Assembly (NCBI RefSeq): GCF_964204865.1
Contig: NC_135262.1
Location: 13,392,001 to 13,456,000 of the forward strand
DNA from: Styela clava
Taxonomy: Eukaryota; Chordata; Ascidiacea; Stolidobranchia; Styelidae
Direction: 5' to 3'
Length of the DNA: 64,000 nucleotides
Numbering within the stretch: position 1 is the stretch's first letter; every line of letters begins with the position of its first letter. Below are positions 36,101-46,037 of the stretch, piece after piece. A program made the position numbers and the translations under genes. The notes under the pieces were generated by a model that saw only the letters and a list, made by a program, of their open reading frames with translations, was not told where the DNA came from and made no database searches.

Positions 36101-38182
36101 GTAAGACCGCTGTTCGTTCAGAGAAATCGGTGTCTTTGAATCTCGCTGAAGTCTATCTAATTCTTATAACCTAAGTGAGATGATTCGCTAGAATTGAGAA
36201 AATGGTTGAATTCATGATTCAACTCATCTTGATAAACGTTAACGTTTTATTATACAAATAATTCATGTAAAGCAATTGAGTCTTGACGTGGGGCCAACAT
36301 TTATAGATTTATTTATGTTGCTTAATATACCAGACTCCCCATGAGAGAATCAACTCATTCAAATTCTAGGCTGCAAATGACAACTGATACACTCGATATT
36401 CGCCATGATATTTATAGTTGTATGCTTTACAGGCTGCTTATTCAAAACTTTAGCAAATGCAGGCCAAAATCCAACTTGAAATTTTGCGTCAAGAAATTAC
36501 CGAGGCAAGCTGCATGACTTGAATCATTGTAGACTGTCTGTCGCCTATTCATCGGTAATTTCCTGAATTTGACTTAATTTTCTATAATTCGAAGATTCGC
36601 GGATGCAACTAATCGTGCTTGAAATTTACGAACCGCATATTTTTAACAACAGACAATAATCTAAAAAACTAGCGTATATATGTTTACGTCCATGGGTAAG
36701 TACACGAAGACAATTAACAATGATGACTGGCGCTCAGTTTAAAATAAATATGTTCTTGAGCAAGAATTTCATCATTTTTCTCGCCAACAATGTATTTTGT
36801 AAGCATACGCTATTGCTTGTTGCTTTGGTAAATATTCTCAAGAAACGAAAGGCGAATTCTATGTGTGTGTAATATTTGGCTATAAAAACTGTGTGGGTGG
36901 TATACGGACATTGTGTATACAACATGACTTTACCTACCCCGTTACGAGCCAAGTACACACTTTTATTTTTACCACATCAAACAATATTAACTGCGACTTG
37001 ATATTATTTCACGGCTTCGAACGACGGCAAAATTGGTGGTCGCTTTGCACAACACAAGTAACATGTGAGCTACAAGCTTGTTGATGAATTTTTCTATATA
37101 TTCTTATTGTTCGTGTTTTCAAATATTTAGGTGTAGAAACTCACCAATGCATGGCATGTATGATTTATGAATGGTAAAGGGGTAACCTTTCTTACATTCG
37201 AGTCCTATTTTTACAACATGCCCTCAGTGGGAGTGCCAGTCGCGTCAAAATACATTATGCCGTAAGACAAACAATAGTTATTGTAATTGGCTCAGACTCT
37301 CTTTGTTTATTGTGTATTTAAGCAGGTCGCCGTCCCGCGTTACAATACCACTGACCGCGAGATTCGGCCAGACTATAGCGATATTTTTACCAACAATACT
37401 CACAGTCTGAGTTATATTTGGTATCGCACGTAGAAAATCCAATAAGCGGCAAAATTGGAGCGTAATTTTGTACCATTACTGTAACCCAATAGGCTCACCT
37501 CTCCTTTACGGAGTGTGCGAGTCCTGATCCCACGATAATCCGGCTCAGACATCTGAAATTACACCCGTCACAGACTCCATTCATTGTTCAGTAAAATATG
37601 ACGTCATAAGAGTGAAAGTTCAAACTCGATCTTGAACATTCTTGAGGCGGAGGCAATTTACATAAATATATTTTGGCAAAAATTAAAATATCATCAGTAC
37701 GTGAAATATTTATTTTGAGATATTTTGCAATGCGCAGAAAACGAAGACAAGACAAAGCGATAAATAAGCAAGATAAAAATCTTTCACGGTCCGCTTATTG
37801 TTTTACCATTGTCTGTGACGTCATTGACGGCGGTAAAATTTTCATTTGTAAATGGGAAAGTTGCAACGCGTTCAATTGTCTACATTCTACATGAAAATGT
37901 CATCACTATATTTAGCTTTTGAGTCATCTAAGATAACCGAACCCTTGTTATGGATTTGTTTTGACGATAGACAACGAGCTTCAGTGGTACTCACAATCGA
38001 TGGTAAGTAATTATTTGTATGACAGCTGCACGTCGTTTTTAAAGCAAAATATACTATTAATATATCCCCAGTTTTAAATAGGTTTACCGATGGAACTGCG
38101 CGGCACAGATTTTCCCTCAACCGGTAACAACAAATAAGGACGGTGGTAAAAACGAGTTGCTCCAAGTACATTTATATATATA
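33174..38182. other. Gene-free interval upstream of the VWC/TSP1 gene
   Basis: Its 33174-33300 end should hold the promoter of the minus-strand gene. No convincing coding sequence on either strand; ORFs at 34050, 35451 and 35847 lack domains and homologous neighbours. Confidence 0.4.
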
Positions 38183-38190
38183 TATATATC

Positions 38191-38369
38191 CAGAAGTGGG
38201 ATTCAATTTTTTTGTCAGTCGGTTCTATCACAACAGTCATATTTTTCGCCCGGTTCTGTTACTGAAAGCCATTGATAGTAACCAGTAATGCTAACCGGTT
38301 CGCTGATCTCATAAAATTCCGTGAGACGGTTCTATAGAACCGGTGCGAACCGGCTGAATCCCACCACTG
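38191..38369. mobile_element. hAT-type MITE with perfect 8-bp duplication (179 bp)
   Basis: Ends cagaagtgggattcaa and ggctgaatcccaccactg are imperfect inverted repeats of the CAGTGGTGGGATTCAGCC kind. Target duplication tatatatc at 38183-38190 and 38370-38377 is perfect, though it lies in a TA-rich tract. The interior has aaccggttcg and ggttctatagaaccgg palindromes. A relative of its left half is found inside 58722-59064. Confidence 0.82.
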
Positions 38370-39048
38370 TATATATCACTACATGAGATTTAGTGCAACT
38401 TTCTCATCATTCCAAGAAGTTTTTGAGAATTTCATTGTAATCCAGATCCACTTTTACTTGCAAGAGTGACGTTGACGATTCAGGTTGAAGAGATAATTGA
38501 AGTTAGAAAAAAGAAGATGCTCTTTGTCTTTGCTATTGTCATCAGCATACTTTGTTTTTCAACATTACAATTTATATTGTGTATATTTCATAAAATAGGA
38601 TAAATAGGTAAAAATAGGATAAATTAGGCACGGAGTTCAAAAGTAACAACAAAATCTTAAAAAGCACAAACTGACTCCGTGACTCCGAGTTGAGTTTTTT
38701 TGTGTTTATCCAAAGCAAGGTTGGTAGACTGAACTAATAGGGAATGAATTAATGAGAGATGATTTTGCACACATCAATATATTTCCTATCCTGTATTTAA
38801 ATTTATGTATTACATATTCTGTACTACATTTAATTCACCCGTTTTCACTACTTCTTACTATTTATTCGAAGGAACTCAGGTTTAGATTCTTGCTAGAACA
38901 GATGTCATGTTGTTACCGAGAAGTTTTGTCACAGACTGTCACACGCTCAATTCTTGTATGCTATGTTACTATATATTATGTACTTATTTGATTATATACT
39001 GGTTACAATAAATGAATTTCATAGTACTTGTGTAAATTACCAAAAGTT

Positions 39049-39220
39049 TATTATTCCATGAAATTGTGAGGATTTTTTCTTTATTTATTTTATATATTTT
39101 GACATTTGAATGGCACAACCTTTTAGGAAAGCCGAATTTGATGAAAACAAACGAGCATATCTTATATATATACATATAAAATAAATAAAGAAAAAATCCT
39201 CACAATTTCATGGAATAATA
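39049..39220. repeat. Perfect 47-bp inverted repeat
   Basis: Arm 39049-39095 is an exact inverted copy of 39174-39220, with a 78-base spacer. Arms start tattattccatgaaattgtg. Perfect identity suggests a recent element or active gene conversion. The transcript would form a long hairpin. Confidence 0.92.
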
Positions 39221-39265
39221 TTAGCGTGCAGTTGAATTTCGGCCGAAAAAATTCATTTATGAAGC

Positions 39266-39640
39266 TACCGTGTTTCCCCGAAAATAGGACTGGGTCTTAC
39301 TTAAATTGTCTTTTGAGAAATAACAACAAGGCTTATTTTCGGGGGATGTATCATATTTTCATTTATCAAAAACAAAATTACGAGGTACAGAAATACGAGA
39401 TTTTCAAATATACAAAATATGAAAACTTATACCCATTTACTTATAGGAAACACGTTTTATTCAAAAGAACTGCAAAACATAGATTATCACTTATTCAAAA
39501 CGTGTAGGAGAGATTTCCTGCTATCGACTAGGTAAAATAAATTTTTGCGTTATTGACTAGGTCTTATTTTAAGGGAAGGGCTTATATTCAGATGCTTTTT
39601 TAAAATTGAGGCTAGGTCTTATTTTCAGAGAAACACGGTA
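39266..39640. mobile_element. MITE, TACCGTGTTTCCCCGAAAATA family, copy 1 (375 bp)
   Basis: Left end taccgtgtttccccgaaaat and right end attttcagagaaacacggta are inverted repeats. The ggtcttattttc subterminal motif recurs near the right end. Homologous to 42680-43051 over the interior (atttatcaaaaacaaaatta, atatacaaaatatgaaaact). A 93-codon ORF overlaps it by chance. Confidence 0.85.
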
Positions 39641-41107
39641 CATTGATATTTCCTGTCCTGAGTTCACGTAATAGGTTATGTTTAGATTGTGAGCAAATAG
39701 TATTTATCTTATGGTTCTTGCGTGACTGAACATTTTTGGTTTTATATATATATATGAATCATATTTAAATCTTAATTTCTTTGTTAACTATAAAAAAGTT
39801 CTCAGTACTAGTACTTATGACAGTACTAGTAACTAGTACTCAGTTCGAACCCAAAGAGGAAACGTTGTATATTACACAGAGCGAAATGGTTCCAATAAGT
39901 GTAATGATTATCCTTTTGTTTTTAAGTAGTATATATATATATATAAGAGTTTTCGGGTATCAAAATGATTTTCTTTTTCTTGAATTTCGTTATTCCACAC
40001 AATATTTTACCGAAATATGGGAACATTGTTGATGAACCCTTCCCCGTATGATGCAATAATAAATATTATCAATTTGAATAATACATATTTTGGTGACATA
40101 TAACAATATTGTTGTATTCCGACCTGATTATAATATTATGAATGAAAACCCTTTAAATTGGTGCTTCTCACGTTTTATACAAATCATTCAAATCTTGTAA
40201 TACCTTACAAATAGATAATTTACAATGAGAAAAATATGCGAATAAAAGTGCCGATTGATAAGTAGTAAACGCATATATGCTGATAACATCGAATAAAGCT
40301 TTCTCCCAAGTTTTTTTTCATCAGCTGACGTCATTAGCCACATATCCGCTATTGTCTAACAAGAGCGGTAACCGAAAAGAGGAGCATGATGAATTATCGT
40401 TTGAACACGGATTTTCGAGTTGTTTATTTAAGACTAAACCCCTGAATATGTCTGACGTAGATTGTATAATTGTATTATAGAGATCTATATTTAATTTACT
40501 AAAAGCTCTATAGATAATGGATGTTCCTTGTCTGTATATACGTCTATTCAAACAGGTTAAGACGTTTACGAGCAGCGGTTGACGTACAAATCTTGAGTGA
40601 TTGATGGAATGCACTGGCGGACGAAAGACATTTAAAGTTGAACCAACCACAGTTGCCAGATTAATAGAAATTCGATACCACACTGAAGGTATTCATATGC
40701 GATGAACCGCATCTTTCGTGCATCCTGCTTTTATGAGTTTTGTGTATTTAGCAAATTTCCACCAAAGTCCGGCCATGCTTGAGTTGTTTTAGTACACTCA
40801 ATGATATTGATTTACGAGAGAAAGCTATTGATATATCACCAGCTAATTCTGACAGATACCAAAATCTGTCAGGGTATAGGTTCAAAGTCATTTACCACCC
40901 AATGCTTGATCGTATGGTTGTTAGGAGAAACCAGTTTTTGTCTGTGAGCTTCAAGCAGAGTTCGTGAGACAATGCATTTATTTTTTTGCCTCATTTAATT
41001 GAGAATGTAACCTTGTATATATATGAACGCAAGAGTAAATTGCAATCCCCAGACAACAAATAAAACTGCTTATGTTCAAAAATTAAACATGTTATATATT
41101 TCTAAGT

Positions 41108-41158
41108 GATTCAAGAGTCTTGCTGCACGCTAACACCAAGGTCAGACTTCTTCAGACA
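41108..41158. repeat. Dispersed repeat shared with 20308-20390
   Basis: Second, shorter copy of the cctgctgcac/gtcagacttc sequence. No clear ends. Confidence 0.6.
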
Positions 41159-42128
41159 TACATAACTCAACTCTGGCAAGAAAAGCAGTTACATGCATAT
41201 TTGAACCATCAGTGTAAAATTATGGGAGTAACGCATGTTAAATAATCAATAAAATCGGCGAATTTTTGATTAGATAACAATTAGTTAGTCTCGCAGAAAC
41301 CAAATAATTAGCGCAAGTTATATATTTGATGCTTTAAACGTTTAAAGTACTTCGACTGAGGGAGTAAATGATAATATACTACTTTTTGTGTTAAGTAGCA
41401 TTAATTAAATATTATATCAATAAATCTAGAGGTTTCAAACAACAATATCTAATTGTCTGTCCGAACAAGAAGAAGAAAATAACTTACCAAATAAACCAAA
41501 ATAATATAGGCATTTATTTACAACTAAAATATAATTTGATTTTTCATAGTGATCGATAACTCAGCACTTTGTACAGTTGACACTATGTAACACTCGAAAA
41601 TCCTACCCAGATACTTAATTGCATTAAGGAAACATTGTTTAGGCGGTAAATTCTAGGTTGATTTAATTTCATTAATTTAATCTCAAGCTGAAATTTAAAA
41701 AAAAAACAATTTTCAGAAATGTAAGCGTTCGCAATTTTTGCGTTAGAACAGAATAAAAAAAAAGATATGAAATCAACATTTGAAGCTGAAATGTGGAACT
41801 GAACTATAATTGCGGTTACCTTCCAATGGTAGCAACCAATTATTCCTCTTATTTTTCTGTTTACAAACCTTTTCTCAATATTGTGATTTATGGTTACAAA
41901 GCAAGCCCAAGTCATATCTCTGAAGCCGCTTGGTGCGCGAAAAACCTAATTATATACAATTTAAACGCATATTAGTAAGAGATGTCAATTGTTATATATT
42001 ATATTCTTTGTATTTCTACAACAACAGTTTTTACTGAATTTGATGAATTGTTTTATTTAACATGTGACAATTTTTAATTTTATTCAGGAGTTTAAACATA
42101 TCGGTTTATTAATGCTATCACAAACACA

Positions 42129-42353
42129 TTGCACTTGGCTCGAGAGACCCACCAAGTGGCAGGCATTGAAATTACTGCGGTAGGACCTAGTTCATGCAAC
42201 TTTTATAAGCCTATTCAGATCAAGGGAACAAAGAGGTTTTTCGTAAATCAAAATGATGATCAAATTACGGTGAAACAGTACGGTAAAAAAATCACACGCT
42301 TTTGGGTTTGTTATAAAAATTTAAAAGGTGGTTTTACAAGAATGGGAAACTAG
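42129..42353 (+). CDS. Small orphan ORF, possibly coding (74 codons)
   Basis: Balanced amino-acid composition, with aromatic and charged residues spread evenly and only one stretch of repeats, sets this ORF apart from neighbours. The part RFFVNQNDDQITVKQYGKK looks protein-like. No domain is recognised. It may be a chance ORF, a short secreted-less peptide or the relic of an exon. No splice partners are seen nearby. Confidence 0.2.
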   Translation: MHLARETHQVAGIEITAVGPSSCNFYKPIQIKGTKRFFVNQNDDQITVKQYGKKITRFWVCYKNLKGGFTRMGN

Positions 42354-42679
42354 TGATATATTCTTACTATTCGATAAGTATATAATTTTCCAAACTACTT
42401 TTAAACAACTTTTCTATCATTTCAGACCGTTGAGGTCCATATGAAATAACACAAGTAAAGATCTTAAATATTTGTGGCAATTCTTGAGAATTTATACTTG
42501 GAGTAAAATGATCAGACTGCTACATCAATTTTGAGTGACTATGAATTAATAGTGCTGGACATCAAGAGATTCACATATAGATAGCGAATGGATGATGAAT
42601 GTTTCCTTGAGCATCGACTTTCTTCTCTGTAACAATGATAAATAAAAAAAAAAGTCAACGATGGATAACTTAGACACTC

Positions 42680-43051
42680 ACCGTGTTTCCTCGATAATAA
42701 CATTTAACAGGGTTTATTTGGGGGAGGGAGATGCCCTATTTTTATTTTCATTTATCAAGAACAAAATTACAAAGCATGGAATTACAAGATTTATAATATA
42801 CAAAATATGAAAACTGATATCCATTTACTGGTACTCCCGAAGTATGTTAACCAAGATAGCGAACACCGGAACGTAGTATGTGTACCAGGTTAGTTATTCC
42901 AATTTTTCGTATTTTGGTTCTATTACAAGTTCGGGGACTAGCCAAGTAACTCCCGTAGTATTTGTACTTGAAAATTTTCAAAATAAATTTAAAATTTAGG
43001 CCTAGGGTAAGTCTTATTTTCAGGCTAGGTCTTATTTTCTGGGAAACACGA
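42680..43051. mobile_element. MITE, CACCGTGTTTCC family, copy 2, with nested foldback element
   Basis: Left end caccgtgtttcctcgataat and right end cttattttctgggaaacacg match copy 1 at 39266-39640. The 137-base foldback element 42831-42967 interrupts it after ccatttact, so the foldback element moved later. Confidence 0.82.
42831..42967. repeat. Foldback element, GTACTCCCGAAGTATG family, nested in a MITE
   Basis: Ends gtactcccgaagtatg and actcccgtagtatttgtac. The centre has gtagtatgtgtaccaggtta and agttcggggactagccaag, tying this family to the longer version within the GGGCC MITEs. Confidence 0.75.
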
Positions 43052-44183
43052 ATTTTTTGCTCAGATGGATATTCATGCATGGTTGTAAACATTGGCTCGG
43101 TTTCGCTTATTCGTCAGTTTTCAGATAAATTATCAAAAAATTAGTCGTAAATTAAATAATTCAAGTGTCATTATGTTCTCGGAAAAGCTTTAGTTTAGTT
43201 ACAATATTTAAAAATTAATCCCGGAAAAACTTTTCTTGGGTTAAAGGTCGAGAGACAACAAGCTCTGTCGCTAGGAAACAGCGTCACGGTGATTGATTTT
43301 GCTGTGACCAAATTGTTGCTTTTTTGATTTTAGATATTGCTACTATTGTTCACATAATATACTATATGTTAAGATAGATACTAAATTTGTAATATATTAG
43401 AAACATTTCATTTAGAGCAAGGAATTTAGATATGGTTTTGTTGACATTCTGATCAGCTGAAAGCACAGTGTACCATCCCCCCAGTACCGGTAGTCTGGTT
43501 GTGGACATGATTTTTTGATTATCATGGATCCGAGCTCAATTGAGTTACAGATTTAGGACTGGTTTACCAATATCACATTAGTCAGTGTTCACTAATCAAT
43601 GGTTAGAATTTACATAGTATTAATTAATTCATATTGGTTAGGTAATTTTTCAGTTTTTGCTCCACAATGGATTAATATTTTGAAATTATCTTGCGGTGCA
43701 TTATTGAATTACAATTTCAGCGCACATTTAGGGACCCACTATTCTGGCTGATATTGATCCTGATGTGGCTACAATTTTGCGGTATTGATATTTTAACCTT
43801 GGTTTGATGTGGTAAAAGTGATTTTTTTCTAGCTTCACTTGGCTAGCAATTCCCATACTGACATGCAACTATATATTTGCTTGTTTGGATTCAGATTTGA
43901 AAAATTTCCTAAATTCTATTCTTGCTTGAAATTGTCCAATGCTAATTCTGGAACTTTAACCCAAATGGTTGAAACTTGGCAAAGGTGTTTTGCTAAAAAG
44001 GACATTTTTCATTTTTAAACTTGCGCAACTTTTTATCGAAATTCTTTTAGAAACTGATTTTCTAATTAATTTTTCTTTTCAAAATTCATCGAAGCCCTAT
44101 TGGCATTGTCTCAAAACCATCGTATTGTGGGCCATAGATGAACTATGCTATGCTTATTTGAATATTATCTATTCATTTTGTAG

Positions 44184-44204
44184 AATAATAAAAATAGAAG
44201 TAAT
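44184..44204 (+). promoter_or_regulatory. Acceptor-like site and short leader before CATIP
   Basis: A pyrimidine-rich stretch ctattcattttgtag ends at 44183, leaving a 21-base leader before the ATG. It could accept a 5' UTR intron or a trans-spliced leader. Confidence 0.4.
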
Positions 44205-45275
44205 ATGGAAATCAAGGGTGATGATAATGTAGGTGACATCGCCACAGCGAGTTCTGAAGCTTTAGAATTCATCAAAAACATTCAAAAAGACGATATCGAA
44301 ACATGTTTGTTTAAAGATGAACTAGTCACGGTTTCCGAAGATAACAAGACTCTTGGAGAACTAACAATCAGCATAGAAAAAGTCGCATATGCTGGTGATG
44401 TAGTCTTATTAATTCATGTAAACAGCCATGGAAAAGTTGACGATACTCCGACTGGAACAACAATTACGGCTTATGTTCGATCAGACTTAACAGTAATCGA
44501 ACAACATCATCAAGAATATGTCAAGGTTCCGAATCATGAATTAGAAAAAAACACAGTGATGAAAAGAAATAATGAAACAAATACTTTTCAAGTTGAACGA
44601 CAAGTAACACAAGGAAATCAAACCCGCTCAGAATCGCATGAATTTCCAATTACCGATATTGAAGGATTGGTTACGGAAGGAAGCAATTTGCTTCTTCAAA
44701 GACTTCTAGCAAAATCAGAATTACAAGATTACGAAAATCTTGTTTTTATCACAATCGACCCAGATTCAGGGAAAATATTTCCGAGCACTTATAAAGCTCT
44801 ACAAGAAAGAACCCAAAAAGTTGGTAAAAAGGAAATCACGGCAAAAGGCATAGAACGGAACGTACAATCTGCATCAGATCTACCAAGCACTTGGCAATCA
44901 TTTTATATGGATGATGGGCATCTTACTATGAGAATCCAAGTTGGCTCTCCTTCTGTATCAATGATCGAAATTGTGCCGCAAAAAATTGAAAAGGAGGAAC
45001 ATGAAGAGAAGCCAATTTTTACGAAGAAGCCTTTAAATTGGGAAGAAGATGAAGAGCTTCACTCAATGTTTCTGGAACGAAAGGAAACTTTAAAAGCCGG
45101 TCATTTCACATATCTTCGAGAACATCCCGATGCACAAGCTCTGCTTTCAGACTTTTTCCAGTTTGTTTTGCTGCGAAAACCAGATGATGTCGTAAAATTT
45201 GCTGGCGATTATTTTTCCTCATTTTCAGCAGTTTTACCAGAATCATCATCTTACTTGCATTCAGAGACATCCTGA
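44205..45275 (+). CDS. CATIP: CATIP homologue (ciliogenesis-associated TTC17-interacting protein)
   Basis: Single-exon ORF of 356 residues; the human protein is of similar size but its gene has several exons. CATIP works with TTC17 in actin polymerisation during ciliogenesis. Matching features are an N-terminal ELVTVSED-type block (about 44-51), a YVRSDLTVIEQ segment in the middle and a C-terminal RIIa/DPY-30-like dimerisation-docking module (about 304-342: LREHPDAQALLSDFFQFVLL followed by KPDDVVKFAGDYF). I recall that CATIP has such a docking domain; I could not align it. The first ATG after the acceptor-like site is taken as the start. A poly(A) signal follows at 45318. If the name is wrong, this is still an RIIa-domain axonemal or ciliary-type protein. 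Confidence 0.75.
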   Translation: MEIKGDDNVGDIATASSEALEFIKNIQKDDIETCLFKDELVTVSEDNKTLGELTISIEKVAYAGDVVLLIHVNSHGKVDDTPTGTTITAYVRSDLTVIEQHHQEYVKVPNHELEKNTVMKRNNETNTFQVERQVTQGNQTRSESHEFPITDIEGLVTEGSNLLLQRLLAKSELQDYENLVFITIDPDSGKIFPSTYKALQERTQKVGKKEITAKGIERNVQSASDLPSTWQSFYMDDGHLTMRIQVGSPSVSMIEIVPQKIEKEEHEEKPIFTKKPLNWEEDEELHSMFLERKETLKAGHFTYLREHPDAQALLSDFFQFVLLRKPDDVVKFAGDYFSSFSAVLPESSSYLHSETS

Positions 45276-45317
45276 TAACTTTTGTCATCTTTTTCGATAA
45301 CTTATAATGTATAAAGT

Positions 45318-45323
45318 AATAAA
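45318..45323 (+). other. Poly(A) signal of CATIP
   Basis: AATAAA 43 bases after the stop codon. A second candidate, ataaag, precedes it. Confidence 0.65.
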
Positions 45324-45414
45324 TATATAACTTGTTAGTTTAAAAAATTTTCATTGAACTCCATAGACCAGGTTTCTAAGGCATTTCAACTTTCAAAAAA
45401 AAACCAACGACTGC

Positions 45415-45520
45415 AACCAGTGACTAAAGCTTGGACTCAACTATGATGAATCTCGGGTTCGAATCCCATGCTCACCACCACACTCAGGGTGTAATAAGTG
45501 AAAATAAAGAGCTTCATACA
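45415..45520. repeat. tRNA-derived SINE copy
   Basis: Contains an intact pol III B box (ggttcgaatcc at 45450-45460) and the family downstream block catgctcaccaccacactca then gggtgtaataag. Related copies: 50276-50470, 53780-54437 (interrupted), 59073-59238, 61437-61558. Confidence 0.65.
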
Positions 45521-45660
45521 TGTCAGAGCCATATTCATAAAAAAATCTCTAAAAACACATAGTATAAAATTGCTCTGAATTATTTCAGATCTTCTATTTT
45601 CAGAAAAATAATCATTATTATGAACATTTACATGCTGTTCTCTAGGGTTGCATAATTTGT

Positions 45661-45742
45661 ATGTTTCGATTCTCATTATCATTAAAAATGCATAAACATT
45701 AATGTTTCGATTCTCATTATCATTAAAAATGCATAAACATTA
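45661..45742. repeat. Tandem duplication, 41-bp unit x2
   Basis: atgtttcgattctcattatc starts each unit, at 45661 and at 45702. The copies are identical. Confidence 0.95.
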
Positions 45743-45879
45743 AAGATTTATAGTTATAGCTCTGTTTTTAAAACTGAGTATCAATTTTGGATATAATTTC
45801 ATGCATCAAAATGCAACTATTATTGTATGGATTACACAAATATTACCAAGCATTTAGAAGATTTTCTTAGTCAGTCAAG

Positions 45880-46037
45880 GCTCAGTAGAGCATGATTCCA
45901 TCTGAAAAGGCAGCCGCTGCCAAGGATCAGGTTCTCCCCAGTTCGACATTCTGGGTGAGCTCAGTAGAGCATGATTCCATCTGAAAAGGCAGCCGCTGCC
46001 AAGGATCAGGTTCTCCCCAGTTCGACATTCTGGGTGA
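45880..46037. repeat. Tandem duplication, 79-bp unit x2
   Basis: Units 45880-45958 and 45959-46037 are identical and begin gctcagtagagcatgattcc. The part gaaaaggcagccgctgccaa is itself a palindrome-rich block. The gctcagtagagc start resembles a pol III A box, so this may be a SINE-head duplication. Confidence 0.9.

Noticed and set aside
39226-39507. 93-codon ORF at 39226-39507
   Set aside because: It lies mostly within the non-coding MITE at 39266-39640 and has no protein-like features.
40321-40683. 120-codon minus-strand ORF
   Set aside because: No domain, no conserved motif, no coding neighbours, and an equally open frame on the other strand; treated as chance.
45450-45460. B box ggttcgaatcc as a tRNA gene
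   Set aside because: No matching cloverleaf, anticodon stem or clean acceptor stem around it, and several decayed relatives occur in the window, so it is a tRNA-derived SINE.
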